Assembly (NCBI GenBank): GCA_024364735.1 | Contig: JAGFNQ010009511.1 | Span: forward strand, 124,001-188,000 | Source: Boesenbergia rotunda | Taxonomy: Eukaryota; Streptophyta; Magnoliopsida; Zingiberales; Zingiberaceae | Length of the DNA stretch: 64,000 bases | Reading direction: 5' to 3' | Shown here: in pieces, positions 34,042-46,126 of the stretch | Numbering within the stretch: the stretch's first letter is position 1 | How the letters are laid out: each line of letters opens with the position of its first letter | Translations under genes and position numbers: made by a program | The notes under the pieces: model-generated | The model's database searches: none | What the model saw: only the letters and a program-made list of their open reading frames with translations | Told to the model about the DNA's origin: nothing

Positions 34042-36238
34042 TAAACCATTAAGTTGTGACGACCCGCCTTCCTTAACTTCTCTTCCTTAAGGCGGGCGCC
34101 ACATTCACTTAGCCTTAGCTTTACCTTATTCTTAGCCTTAGGTTATAACTACTGGACTTCCTTAAACTTGCTATGATTTTTTTTTTCTTCCTTCTTTCTT
34201 TTTTTTCAAAAAAAAAAACAAAACAACTTTCATTTTATTTGCTTTGCAAAGATTCGTTGTAAGACTGAAGCACTAACCAGCTGCTCTATACCACTTCTTT
34301 TCAATGATACCAGTCGACTGCTATATAGCCAGTCGACTGGTATCGGCCACAGGAAGTTTCTGGGCGCGGCACCAGTCGACTGGCCTTTTGGCAGTCAACT
34401 GGTGCATCGAACAGAAGGTCCTGTTCGATAGCGCAGTCGACTGGTTCGGTACCAGTCGACTGGCACGCTTGAAACCTGCATTTTCAGACCCGAAAATTTG
34501 TTTCAAAAGTCCACAATTCACATACCTCCAATGTATACAAAGACATAACTCCATTTCTATACTCTATACTAGTTTTATAAACATTTTAGCAACTCAAAAC
34601 GAATCCAATAACTTGAAATTAGAATCCTTGCGAGATTTAACAAAACTATCAAAATGTAAGCAAAACACTCTAGAGTTTGTACCAAACTTAACCTCTATGG
34701 GTAGTTTAAACAAAGTCATTCATTCTACCACTTCAAAACACCAAAACACATGTTCTACAAGACTTATCCCAAAGATCTCTTCCACGGTTCCGCCGCCACT
34801 GAACATCAAAGTAAGTCCCTTCGCCTCCTTAACTTATGCTTTTTCTTTACCTTTATCTGCAATAGAAGGAAAATGCAACTAATAAGCAAATTGCTTAGTA
34901 AGTAAATCCTAACTCACAAATCCAAACGATAAAGGATAAACATGCTCTTTTCAAAGAATGCTTACTTCCAAAATACATGCACATGGGAAAACTTACATAT
35001 ACTTATCATGCTCAATCATGTTGAAAACATTACTTGCATAAAACATTTGCAAACTTAACATGCTCATACATTAAAACACTAACCTCTTTACTCTTACCCT
35101 TTATCATGCTTGCAAAGTATCAATGTGAACTTATTGAAATAAAGACATGTACTCAAAGCTAAAACACTTATAAATACTTATATACTTGAAAATAATATTC
35201 AACTTTCTTTAGGCCTTGACATTGTACCATGGTATCAATGTACCAATTGCGCGCTTCTCTAATAGGTTGTGGGGTAGCTAGCCACCACACCCTATTAGAG
35301 CTTCTTTCTATCTTTCGGTGGGCCTTCCATTTGCCTGGTACATGTCACTTTCTGAAAATAAAATACTTTCTTACTTACAGTACTTATACTTATCAACTAT
35401 CTTACTTTTGCATAAACTTTGCACTTAAAACCCTTTACCTTTCTTACTTGGGACTTTCATCGAGCACCTTGCGTGCCCTTAGTCCCAACCTCATTTTTGG
35501 GACTCTTCACAAATTAAATTTTATCATGCTTAGCTTACATACCAAATCTAAACCAAATTAAATTTCTATCATGAAAAACATGCATCTTTAAGAACTTAAA
35601 ACACACGCTAACCATAATCTTAACGCATGCATCTTAAAACATGGTTCTACAACAAGATCTTACATACGAAAACTACTCCTATTGTAGGTGAGTGATCTAC
35701 TTACCCTTTTCTTGAAGAAAACTCACTATGTATCTCGAAATTCCTAGCGTAGGGTTCTTTTCCCCTTCCTTTGCAAGAAAACTTCACCCTTGGCCCTAGG
35801 GAAGAAGCCCTAGGTTTTCTACTTCAAGAGGAAGAAGAAGAAGGAGAAAACTCTCCTTTTCTTCCATGTTTTTCGCAGCCTCCCACCTTGCTCGCGCGGC
35901 CTCCTCCAAGCCCTAATGGGGTCTTAACTCAACTTATGTGGAAGTTTAAATACCTATTCATGAAATGGGCTAAATCAACTATAATATTATTTCGCTTTAT
36001 CTTTTTCTGTGCTTGATACCTTAGCCCAGCTGGTCACCCGGATGCCCTTAAGGCTTTGCTTGCCTTTTGGTCACGGGATCAAATCTCACCCGACCCCTTA
36101 TTTTTTTCTTTTTATTTTTAATCCAAAAAAATGTTATAAAATTCCAAAAAATCCCTAATAATACCAGAAAAATCCCTCACAAAATAAATCAAAGTTGCTC
36201 CGGCTCCATCCTCGAAGTATAAAATCATAAAAGTATAA
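34042..36238. repeat. LTR-like noncoding sequence with CAGTCGACTG array
   Basis: From about 34055 the text TGTGACGACCCGCC looks like the start of a Ty3/gypsy Del-type LTR. 34311-34466 holds four exact CAGTCGACTG palindromes and one CAGTCAACTG, the motif that marks P1 and P2 promoters. No coding frame is convincing; the 192-residue open stretch at 34304-34882 overlaps the palindromes and has no recognisable domain. The right end was not found, so LTR status is tentative. Confidence 0.35.
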
Positions 36239-36347
36239 CAATTGAATTTAATTCAATTCTGTTTTTACAATTCATTCCAAACATGAGAATTGGAATTCAA
36301 TTCCGAATGGTTTCAATTCTTTATTTAAAAGGTTTCCAAACAGGGTG
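36239..36347. mobile_element. Short Tourist-like MITE fragment
   Basis: GAATTGGAATTCAATTCC-type sequence ending CCAAACAGGGTG before TAA; TAA also precedes it (36236-36238). It resembles the right part of the element at 43630-44025. Confidence 0.45.
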
Positions 36348-37684
36348 TAAGTAGATGGACGAAAGTGCATACTTTTATGGTTATATTTGTTTTGTGTTAG
36401 TTATTGATTATTCTTTGATTTGGTAATCTATAATTTTATGAGATTCTTGCGATCTCAGGAAAAATAAATAATTAATAAGATTTTTTCAATCTTGGTCGAC
36501 CGATCCAGCCTTACGAAAGTTTTTCATCGATTGTCAAGGTAAATCGGGAAGCGTTCGCGGTGAGTAATCCATAAGCCCAGCGTCCCAGGTTTCGCGTCTC
36601 ATTTAGAGAAAAAATTCCTACAAAATACGCCGTAGTTAAGGATCGAATCGTGAATATCTGAAATGATAATTAATCGCCCTTCCATTACACAATAACTCGG
36701 GACACTTACGATCTCAAGAAACTTTGTCATGACAAGGCATTGCAAGCAATTATATTTCTCATTTATTAATATATATTTAGAAAAGATAAAATGCCCCCTT
36801 CAGTTTTCTATATGAATTATTAAACATAAAATTGTAAAAAAAAAATTGATAGAATCGTTTCTACCATCAAATTCTTACGTATTCAATCTTAACCCCAAAA
36901 TCAATCCCGGATAAGATTGTGATTCTATAAACTATGAGCTAAATACAGAAAATCTAGATATCCAATTCTATGCCCCATCCATCAACAAATAGAAGTTGAA
37001 ATTATTCAATAGAATTCTTGCTTAACTTCCTAAGGGCCAAGGAAATACATATCATTTTTCCATAGGAGAAATTTGTACAATGAAATTTCTTACATTTCAT
37101 TAAGACAGTAAATGAATAAATGTTCCTGAACAAATTTATTGATAGAAGTTTGTCTATATTTATTTAATATACACAAAATCAAATAAATAAATAATTTTTA
37201 ATAACTCATTAAATTAAATAAATAAATTCGAATTTACGTAGATTCAATCAATTCAATGTAGTTTATAAAAAAAAGGGAGGGATCAAATCAACTCAATGTA
37301 GTTTACGTAGATTCCGCTGCCTATTTATCACGGTTGTCTTCAGAAACAAACGAATCATTGAACCACAAAAGTCTTCGTCTAAACTCTAAGCTACAAATAA
37401 ATCTCTCCCTATTATTAGTCCAAATTAATTTCTATCATACATCCGTTTTAGATTGCATCAATAATTAATCTCCAGGGCACAATATAACAGTTAATTTGAA
37501 TACCAACTACATTATTTTATAGAAAATTTTATTTGGTGGGATGTAAGTTTTTAGAGTAGTTCTCGATTCGATTTAATTTGACGATCAATTTAAAATTTTT
37601 ATAAAGTGAATTGAAAAAATAAATTATTAAAATTATTAAAATAATAATAATTATCGGTAAAAGACGATTGATTCGCCCAACTAG
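36348..37684. other. Noncoding intergenic DNA
   Basis: AT-rich, no gene-like frame on either strand. Ends with CCAACTAG, the left target site of the next element. Confidence 0.6.
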
Positions 37685-38394
37685 CATAGTTTGCAAAATC
37701 GCGATCCTGGATCGTAGTAGGATCGTACGATCCTACGATCTTAGATCTTAAATCGATCCAGAATCGCGCAGAATCGATTTTCGAGCAGGATCGTAGGATC
37801 GTAGGATCGTAAGATCGGACAGAATCGGATAGGATCGGACAGGATCGTAGTAGAATCGGAACAGGATCGGTGAAAGCTTTAAAAGGTCATAACTTTTGAT
37901 TCGGATTCAACTACGTGATGTATAATATATCAAATCGAAACTCATTCAAATATCTATAGTTAGTTTTAAGGTTGAATTTAAAAAATATTATTTAAAATCA
38001 TTTCAAAGGCCTAAAAGATTTTTAATCTTTTTTATTATTATTATTTTTATTTTTTATAGAGTTAGTGTTAAAGTTTTAAGATTATTTAAACATCTGTTTA
38101 ATTATTTTTAGTTAGTTTTTTATCAATAATATTATGTTATATCTTTTTTCTTAAATGATAAATTTTTAGATGTCTATTATCTAATAGGTTGACAATTAAA
38201 TTGGATCATCTTGTAATTAATGGAATATTCTTGAAGTTGAATGTGATTATTATCATTACAATGTTAATAGAAATTGTATATTCTTTCATTTTAAGGATTT
38301 TTATTAGGATCGTATGATTTTACGATCCGATCTCGATCGATCCGATCCTGATCCCAAATCGATCCTGCGTAGGATCGTGACTCTACGAACCTCG
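37685..38394. mobile_element. hAT-like non-autonomous DNA transposon rich in GATCG motifs
   Basis: 710 bp flanked by CCAACTAG (37677-37684) and CCAACGAG (38395-38402), an 8-bp target duplication with one change. The terminal 23 bases are inverted repeats matching at about 16 of 23 positions, both ending in CGATCC. Subterminal regions are packed with GGATCGTA/TACGATCC repeats (37705-37870 and 38310-38380), as expected for hAT transposase-binding sites. No transposase frame. Confidence 0.65.
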
Positions 38395-39012
38395 CCAACG
38401 AGTCCACACATTTGTTCGTACTTGTCATTGATTAATATAATACAAACAAAGACATTATTTTCGCGCGTGGGCGATCGAGTCCAGCTGTTAAGTTCGATGA
38501 ACAGGGCATTAAAGAACACTAAAGTTCGGCTTTCCGTATAATCAATTGCCCCTTAATGGAACCACGGGGACGGTCATCGGCAGCCATGCATGCATATCCA
38601 TCGCAGGTCCAGTACACTGAATCTGCCGAGCTTCACTAACCATGCCTTTTAACCATTAATCAACGTTCTAACACATTGTTAAGATAACAATTAACGCTTA
38701 TGCTGATGCTAATTAATCACCAATACGGATCCAGATGTCACGTGTGTCACAAGGCACGACATGCATGCAGCTGTCGCTAGATTCTGCTCACGAGCTCGCC
38801 GTGGCAGAGACCCACCACCCAAAACCCTTCTCGCTTCTCTCTATTCCGTGCAACCTACTCTGCTCTCTGTCGACCTGCTCTGCTCTGCTGACAAAGAGAT
38901 AAGGCTCTACTTTTACTTTTGCACTTTTCCATCTCTTTTTTTCCTTGTAATTTGTCGATATCAATGGCTCTTATGGCGAGATTAGTCCCCACTGTTAATG
39001 CTCTTTGGTGCG
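38395..39012 (+). promoter_or_regulatory. Upstream region of the first EXORDIUM-like gene, with a G-box
   Basis: No gene. CACGTG (38739-38744, in GATGTCACGTGTGTC) is a G-box/ABRE-like core about 330 bases before the ATG. Its use is inferred. Confidence 0.4.
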
Positions 39013-39019
39013 TATAAAA
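39013..39019 (+). promoter_or_regulatory. TATA box of the EXORDIUM-like gene at 39070
   Basis: TATAAAA, 57 bases before the ATG, giving a short leader of about 25-30 bases. Confidence 0.7.
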
Positions 39020-39069
39020 CCCCCAAACGTTAACAGAGGCACTCACAGCTTCTTCCCTTCTTATCCCCC

Positions 39070-39993
39070 ATGGCTTGTACTCTGGTTTTTCGTCTTTTCT
39101 TGGCTTCTTTAGTGGTGGAATGCTACCTCGGCGGCAGATCCTTCGCGGCCTTGGTGGAGGAGCAACCGCTCAAGATGGCCTACCATAAGGGAGCTCTGCT
39201 CACCGGGAACGTCTCCGTACACCTCGTCTTCTACGGCGAGTTCACCGCTCCGCAGCGCAGTGTCATCTCGGACTTCGTCGCGTCCCTTTCTAGCACAAAG
39301 TACTCGCTCGAGCCCTCCGTCGCTTCCTGGTGGGGGACGCTAGCCAAATACTACGCCACGCCTAAGTCGCCGCTCCCGCGGCTGGTCCTCGGGAAGCAGC
39401 TCCTCGACGCTGAGTACTCCCTCGGTCGCTTTCTCACCGACGCCGACCTCGGCGAGTTGGCGGCCCGCGCCGCTTCGCATCGCAGGGGATCTTTGGGCGT
39501 CGTGCTCACGGCGTCCGATGTGGCCGTGGAGCGGTTCTGCATGAGTCGGTGCGGCTCCCACGGGCGTGCGCCCCAGCCCTCTGGAGGCCGGTTCGCCTAC
39601 GTCTGGGTTGGCGACTCGGCGAGTCAATGTCCCGGGCAGTGCGCGTGGCCGTTCCACCAGCCGCTGTACGGCCCGCAGGTTCCGCCGTTGGTGCCTCCGA
39701 ACGGCGACGTTGGGGCGGACGGCGCGGTGATCAACCTGGCGAGCATGCTGGCCGGCGCCGCCACCAACCCGTTCGGCGACGGGTTCTTCCAGGGGCCGAG
39801 GGCGGCGCCGCTGGAAGCCGCGACGGCATGTCCCGGAGTCTTCGGCAAGGGGGCGTACCCGGGTTACCCAGGGGAACTCCTACTGGACGCCGTCACTGGG
39901 GCCAGCTACAACGCGCGCGGGGCCCACGGGAGGAGGTTCCTTTTGCCCGCGCTGTTTGACCCATTGACCTCTTCTTGCTCCACGTTGGTCTAG
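39070..39993 (+). CDS. EXORDIUM-like protein (phosphate-induced PHI-1 family)
   Basis: 307 residues in one exon, near the usual family length of about 300-340. A hydrophobic N-terminus (residues 1-26) predicts secretion to the apoplast. Family blocks in order: [158 protein letters not shown] and a closing SSCSTL. Arabidopsis EXO and EXL proteins promote cell expansion and respond to brassinosteroid and carbon status (family knowledge); no catalytic activity is established. Strongly GC-rich, unlike its AT-rich surroundings. A related gene lies convergently at 41152-42090. Confidence 0.93.
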   Translation: MACTLVFRLFLASLVVECYLGGRSFAALVEEQPLKMAYHKGALLTGNVSVHLVFYGEFTAPQRSVISDFVASLSSTKYSLEPSVASWWGTLAKYYATPKSPLPRLVLGKQLLDAEYSLGRFLTDADLGELAARAASHRRGSLGVVLTASDVAVERFCMSRCGSHGRAPQPSGGRFAYVWVGDSASQCPGQCAWPFHQPLYGPQVPPLVPPNGDVGADGAVINLASMLAGAATNPFGDGFFQGPRAAPLEAATACPGVFGKGAYPGYPGELLLDAVTGASYNARGAHGRRFLLPALFDPLTSSCSTLV

Positions 39994-40101
39994 TTGATTG
40001 GCTCACGAACATACGTGTCCTCTGTCTGTATATGAATTATCACGAGGGGGTTGTGGCTTTGTGATATAAAAGCCCCTTTTTGTAAATACCTAATAAATCA
40101 A

Positions 40102-40470
40102 CGGTGAATTGCAGTAAACTCCTTAATGGGGAGTCAAACTTTGCAATTAGTCCCTATTTGTGTTTTTTTTTGTGTTAATTCTCTAACGGATTGAGTATGA
40201 AAAAGTGAAAATTGAGTATATATCAGTGAAAAATGAGTATAAAAGAATGAAAAGTGAGTATAAAAGAGTTAAAATTGAATATGTAATTTTTTAATGTGAT
40301 AGATAGAATTTTATATGTTTAATTTTTTAACTTTTATACTCAATTTTTTAATTTTTATACTCATAAAGTTGTCTTGTCAATTTCATCAGGAATTGTATGC
40401 AAATAAAAATTTAGTTAGGGATTATATGTAAATGTAAGTTTGGAAATGGAGAGTTAAAATAAATTTACCC
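40102..40470. mobile_element. MITE with 9-bp target duplication (Mutator-like)
   Basis: 369 bp flanked on both sides by ATAAATCAA (40093-40101, 40471-40479). The ends are diverged inverted repeats, GGTGAATTGCAGTAAACTCC against GGTAAATTTATTTTAACTCT. The interior is near-palindromic and made of GAGTATAAAAG/CTTTTATACTC-like units. A 9-bp duplication is typical of Mutator-like elements. Confidence 0.65.
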
Positions 40471-40479
40471 ATAAATCAA

Positions 40480-41151
40480 ACTGTGTTGATAGATTAGATT
40501 ATCTTTGCACTCATTTAAAACAAGCCAACGAGTCACGATGCAATGGCCAGATCTCAAAAATGTCAAGGAGGATACTTAACTGCGGTTAGATCTAAAGAAT
40601 TAGATACATCAATTAAAATTCTCTCTTTTTTAAAATTGTTACTCTTCTCCGGCCTATCATGCAAGTATGGTGCACAGCATATAGTGTTCATGTAGTTTTT
40701 AAAGTAGTCATGATTAGATTCTCATTTGTGAAGTAGTGATTTTTTTTACCTCTTCAGAATTTTTTTTTCTTCCGGTCAAAAGATAAATTTAAGAGGTTGA
40801 GTATGATAGTTTGTATCCACCATATCAATAATTTTATATTCAATTTTTACTTTTTTATATTCAAGTTTTATCCTTTTATACTCAGTTTTCACTAATATAT
40901 ATTTAATTTTCTTCCTTTTATATTTAAATCCATCAGCGAATAAAAACAAAAAAAAATTTATGTGGGGAGTGATTGTAAAATTCAAAAGGCTATTGAAGAT
41001 TTAATGCAAATTTATCGTTAGATTGTATAGTAAGTTTTAAAGCATTTCATCCAATAAATGAAAGAATTATTACAAACTAATAATAAGCTAGTAATTGAAG
41101 ACTGCGTGGTTGTGTATGATCCTCTCTGTTTCCGTCAACCGAATGCCGAAA
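40480..41151. other. AT-rich spacer between the convergent EXORDIUM-like genes
   Basis: Noncoding. 40795-40930 has TTTTATACTCA-like units resembling the interior of the nearby MITE, perhaps a second degraded copy. Confidence 0.5.
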
Positions 41152-42090
41152 CTATAAGGTAGAGCAGGATGACGTGGATGGATCGAAAAGAGCAGGGACC
41201 AAGAACTTCCTCCCCCTGGTTCCGTAGGAGTTGTAACTGGCTCCTGTGGCCGGGTCCACCAGTAGGTTCCCTGCGTACCCTGGGTACGCTCCCTTCCCGT
41301 AGACTCCGGTGCACGCCGTCGCCGCCTCCAGCGGCGCTTCCTTCGGACCCTGGAAGAATCCGTTGCCGAAGGGGTTGGTGGCGGTTCCGGCGAGCAGAGC
41401 GGCTAGATTAATCATCATCCCGTCCATCCCGACGTCTCCGTTTGGCGCCACGAGCGGCGGAGACTGCGGCCCATACTCCGGTTGATGGAACGGCCACGCG
41501 CACAGCCCGGGGCACTGCTTCGCCGAGTTCCCAACCCACACGTAGGCGAACCGCCCAGCGCCGCTCCGCGCCGACGCCGCGTGAGTGCCGCACCGGCTCA
41601 CGCAGAAGCCATCCGCGGCCACATCCTCGGCGGTGAGCACCACATTCACAGCGCCACGCGGCGCACCGCGGGCGGCGAGTTTGGCGAGGTCAGCATCGCC
41701 GAGGGAACGGCCGAAGGAATAGCCCTCGTCGAGAATCTGCTCGCCGAGGTAGATCTTGGGCGGGCGGGTGCGGGAGGCGGCGTAGTACCGGGCAAGCCCG
41801 CGCCACCAGGTGGCAACTGAGGGCTCGAAGGACCCCTTGTTGTGGCGGGAGTGCGGAGAGAGTGAGGCAACGAAGTCGGAGACGATGGCGCGTTGGGCAG
41901 CGGAGAAGCTACCGTAGAAGATGAGATTGACAGAGATGTTGCCGGTGAGGAGGGCGCCCTTGTGGTAGGTCATGGAGAGCGGCTGCTCCACCACCAAGGC
42001 GGAGAGAGTAGTTCTGCCGCCGCGGCACAACTGGAAAGCGAAGGAGAGCAGAAACAACAAGAAGACAAAGGTAGAAGAGATCATCGCCAT
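41152..42090 (-). CDS. EXORDIUM-like protein, second copy
   Basis: 312 residues in one exon. Signal peptide in residues 1-25 ([12 protein letters not shown]). It has the same ordered blocks as 39070-39993: [134 protein letters not shown] and final SSCSTL. It carries two extra basic segments (SRHNKGS and RTRPPK) compared with its neighbour. Tail-to-tail arrangement suggests an inverted local duplication. Divergence is substantial, so the duplication is not recent. Predicted apoplastic, growth-related; GC-rich. Confidence 0.93.
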   Translation of the reverse strand: MAMISSTFVFLLFLLSFAFQLCRGGRTTLSALVVEQPLSMTYHKGALLTGNISVNLIFYGSFSAAQRAIVSDFVASLSPHSRHNKGSFEPSVATWWRGLARYYAASRTRPPKIYLGEQILDEGYSFGRSLGDADLAKLAARGAPRGAVNVVLTAEDVAADGFCVSRCGTHAASARSGAGRFAYVWVGNSAKQCPGLCAWPFHQPEYGPQSPPLVAPNGDVGMDGMMINLAALLAGTATNPFGNGFFQGPKEAPLEAATACTGVYGKGAYPGYAGNLLVDPATGASYNSYGTRGRKFLVPALFDPSTSSCSTL

Positions 42091-42140
42091 GTATGGAGAG
42101 AGCGAGAAGAGCTTGCTCTGTAAGATGAGAAGTTGTTTGT

Positions 42141-42148
42141 TTATATAG
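42141..42148 (-). promoter_or_regulatory. TATA box of the EXORDIUM-like gene at 42090
   Basis: CTATATAA on the minus strand, about 50 bases before the ATG. Confidence 0.65.
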
Positions 42149-42757
42149 AGCTGGGAAAGAAGTTAAAATTTGAACGGGGAAGTAAAAAGAAGAGCTGGAT
42201 GACTGATGAGGGAACGGTCACTGGAAGGACCCTGGACTTTCACTCGTTCCCAGCTGGCATTGCTTTCTTTGACGAAACCATCCTTGGATGATTTTCAAAA
42301 TAAAATTATAGCGCCGGACAGAATAGGGGTATTTTTGGAACAATGAGTTTAGCTTCTCGAGGCATTTAAATCCGGAAGGAGTTATGGAATTGGGATGCGG
42401 ACACGTGACAGCTGTCGAGGACTGGCCGGAGCGTGGCAGAGTGCGCCGAATAATCTCGTGAGTCCCACTCTTCGGCGCGTCGCCGTACTCATGCCACGTT
42501 GGCGTCAGCTCATTTCCTAAGGGAAATGGAGATGATGTCAGTGATGATGTAATAATTAAAATCTTAAAAGTATTATATTTATCTGAGTGTAAGTTTAATC
42601 GATTACAATTTACAAATGGCTGGGGTTCCGCCGCCGGCGAATGACGTCGTCACTTACGTCTCGCGGTGGCTCTCTGTCCCGTGGCCTTCTGCAAGCCCTA
42701 TTAAAGCCGCTTGCAGATATCACCTCGGCAAATCCATCTACGACAGATCATTGGGCC
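42149..42757 (-). promoter_or_regulatory. Divergent promoter region with a G-box
   Basis: Lies between the minus-strand EXORDIUM-like gene and the plus-strand nitronate monooxygenase-like gene. CACGTG at 42412-42417 (GGACACGTGACAGC) is an ABRE/G-box-like core, palindromic and able to serve either gene. An in-frame upstream ATG at 42641 would add 39 residues to the monooxygenase. Confidence 0.4.
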
Positions 42758-45247
42758 ATGGGTTGGAGAGGCATCCTCGGCTTCGAGTACGGCATCGTGC
42801 AGGCGCCCCTGGGCCCCGATATCTCCGGCCCGGAGCTCGTCGCAGCCGTCGCCAACGCTGGCGCCATCGGCCTCCTCCGAGCGCCTGATTGGGTACTAAC
42901 CTTTCACTTTATTCTTCCTTCGATCGTTTAAGTTGGATAACGTATTTTTATATTCGTTAGAAAAGGGCAGTTCCAAGAAATTCACTGAATTTACTGTTTT
43001 TCTTTTCTCCTGTTAAATTGATTAAGCAACTTATCTTCAAGTTCCTTTAGCACTTCCAATGAGCTTTCTAATCATCTTGTCCTCTACATCTTGAATTTTT
43101 TTTTCCCCCCAGGAGGCACCTGATCACCTGCGGGACTTGATACAAAAAACTAGAACTTTGACAGACAAACCGTTTGGGGTCGGTATGGTTCTAAGTTTTC
43201 CACACAGAGAAAACCTGAAGGTTGTGTTGGAAGAACAAGTTGCAATATTGCAAGTTTACTGGGGAGAGTTCCCAAAAGAACTCGTTTCAGAGGCACATCT
43301 TGCAGGAGTCAAGGTCATTCACCAAGTAGGTAGTATGATACACTTCAGAAATTGCCTGAATAAACTATTTACTAAAGCCTTTCAAGATGTTAGTAAATTA
43401 CATCAATCGAGATTCTTGAGATTTTCTAAGCGATCACTTTAATTGCCTTCTGCTAAAAAATTCAATTTCTTGCATAGATTGGTTCTTTTGAGGAAGCCAA
43501 GAAAGCCAAATGTGCTGGAGTTGATGCTATTATTGTTCAAGGTCGTGAAGCTGGGGGGCATGTAATTGGTCAGGTATTATTATTACCGAGCTATATCATT
43601 ATGATCGGTTAACTGAATTCTTACATTTACATCCTATTTGGAAAGGAGTGGAATTGCATTCCTTCAGGAATTGGAATTCAATTCTACCGTTTGGAACACA
43701 TTTTTAACTAGGAATTGATAAGGAATTGGAATTTAATTCCCTTCAATTCTTTCAAAATAAATCAGACCTAAAGAGGTCTGATTTGTGAAGGGAATTGCTC
43801 TAACAAATAAAAATTACTAAATAACTCTTATTTCTCACTCAGCGTCATTTTAGATGAAGGACAAAATGATAAAAATATAAGAATTCAATTCAATTCTAAT
43901 AGATTCTAAATCAAGGAATTCAATTCAATTCTATTATTTACTAACTCATTCCAAACACTAATGGAATTCAATTCCGGATGGAATTTAATTCAATTCCTTT
44001 ACTTAAAAAATTTTCAAACATGGTGTTAGATATATGATGCACAAACTTTTGCAAATGCTTATGGTGTTTATGTCATGCACATATTGAATACCTTATCTAT
44101 ATTGTGTTTCTGCGGTTATTTGGATTTTGGAGCACATCACGTAAATCTCCTCAAGATTTCATAATAATTGTATGTATGCCATATTTGCATTGGATGTTTT
44201 TACAGCATTGGTTATGACTGTATCATAGGTAAGAGTTTACAAAGGATTGATATTTTTCTCTTAAGTTATTAGTATAACTCAAAAACATATATTCATCAGT
44301 TGGATTTATTGACTATATATTTTTTTGGAATTACTATGATGCAAATGTCTGTCTCTTTCTGTTTCTAAATTGTGTTCATGCCTATGATTCATATCTTATC
44401 TTAGAAAAGAAACTGCTAATACTTCATAGCTTATTTTCTAAATGAAAATGCATATGATTGATAGCTCTGAATCATATTGAAGTTCTTAAAGCTGTCTTGA
44501 GATCGAACTGTTCTTCTGGTATTATAGATGGTTTCCTTAAGCAGGATGGATTAATCTCGCTACTGCCAAGAGTAGTAGACTTGGTGTCAGATTGTGATAT
44601 TCCTGTCATTGCTGCGGGTGGTATTGTAGATGCTCGTGGTTATGTTGCAGCTTTGATACTCGGTGCTCATGGTGTTTGTCTCGGGACCAGGTCTTCAGTC
44701 TACTATTGTTTCCCATTTCAAACTCTTATTTCTTCATTCTCTATGATTCTGATCTTTTAAGGAAATCTGTATGCAGGTTTCTTGCAACCCATGAAAGCTT
44801 TGCACACCCTTATTACAAACAAAAGCTGCTTGAATACGAGGAGACAAACTACACAAATGTATTTGGCCGTTCAAGATGGCCTGGCGCACCGCATCGTGTG
44901 CTAAGAACACCTTTCTACAATGAGTGGAGGCATCTCCCAGATGATGAAAATGAGGAAAATCAACCTGTCGTTGGTCATTCAGTAATTCATGGCGTGGTGA
45001 GCTATTAGTATGATTCATTGATTATATTATCCAGTATTAACGATCCTTTCGTTGACAGCCGAAGGAGATACACCGATTTGCCGGTACCGTTCCAAATGCG
45101 ACGACAACAGGTGATTTGGATTGCATGGTTATGTATGCTGGTGAAGGTGTTGGCATGATCAAGGAAATTCTGCCTGCTGCAGAAGTGTTAAAGAAACTAA
45201 CCGAGGAAGCACAACAAATCATTCAGCAAAAATTCTCTCATGTTTGA
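42758..45247 (+). CDS. Nitronate monooxygenase-like (2-nitropropane dioxygenase family) protein
   Basis: Six exons: 42758-42892, 43113-43325, 43478-43573, 44545-44690, 44777-44996, 45059-45247. All introns are GT-AG and phases agree, giving about 332 residues. The family is FMN-dependent and oxidises nitronates with O2. Motifs: [20 protein letters not shown] start, [17 protein letters not shown] (His about 144, in the family's conserved position), VIAAGGI (about 169-175, flavin phosphate binding) and LGTRF. No targeting peptide is obvious. The start MGWRG matches plant relatives from memory; an upstream in-frame ATG at 42641 would add residues with transit-peptide-like Ser/Thr content. Intron 3 carries a MITE. 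Plant substrates are uncertain. Confidence 0.9.
43630..44025. mobile_element. Tourist-like (PIF/Harbinger) MITE in intron 3 of the monooxygenase gene
   Basis: 396 bp with TTA on both sides (43627-43629, 44026-44028), a typical 3-bp Harbinger target duplication. Ends CATCCTATTTGGAAA and CACCATGTTTGAAAA are inverted. The interior is made of GGAATTCAATTCC-type palindromes. Confidence 0.7.
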
Positions 45248-46083
45248 ACTCAAATGAGTTCAAAAATCAATGGAATTTCAGTAGTTTTCAAAATAATGTA
45301 ATCATGATCAGTCTGTAAGTTTCATGATCCCTTTTCCTTGGCTGAAAAATCAGAATTTTATGGTGAGTTTGATTTATGAAAAAAAATTTACTGAATGGAG
45401 CATTTTCTTTGCTAGTCCTTTGAGTCTTGTGATTCCACGGATTCGAACAGAAAAAAATAATAATGTCAGAGAATGTCAGGGATTTGATATTCTTAATCGA
45501 ACCTGCACATAAATAATTAAAAATACTTATTTGTTTTCCATGAATAAATCAATTACTCAATACAAATCATGTGTATAGCTATAAAAAAAAATTCAAATTA
45601 TATCCAAAATATATAAAATAGTTCTTGTTTCTAAATAGAAAATATAGAAGCACGTGCTTCAAAGTTCAGAGTAGGAAATTCCGCGATCCTTGCACTGCCC
45701 TTCATAGATTTCTGCCCAACATTCTCTCCACGCAGAGTCAAAGGTTAAGGTCAAAAGCACCAAATGGGAGTCAACGGCAGCCAACAACCAGCGAATTTTT
45801 ATTGAACGAATTGTATCGTCATAGATTGCTCTTGACACTCATTTGGCCGCACAGCCACTTGGCCATGTGTAAAACCTTGACTTTTATTCTTCTTTGGACG
45901 CTGTTTGACGTTGACCTCGGTGTCAATTTCAGCAAATGGACCATCAACTCCTCCACTACAATGTTTTGTCTACTTCACACTCAAATCCTCCACTTTAAAC
46001 TAGCCCCTCCTTGTGTCGATTGCCTTTAATGATGTTTCACCGAACGACCCGTAGAGCTGGATTCCACTATTCTTATTATATTA

Positions 46084-46126
<43 letters not shown>

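Noticed and set aside
34304..34882. 192-residue plus-strand frame as a gene
   Set aside because: It begins in the CAGTCGACTG array and has no family resemblance; likely chance.
39549..39959. 136-residue frame inside the EXORDIUM-like gene
   Set aside because: Out-of-frame shadow caused by high GC content of the real gene.
45625..46029. 134-residue plus-strand frame
   Set aside because: No recognisable domain, no splice partner or promoter; composition like surrounding noncoding DNA.
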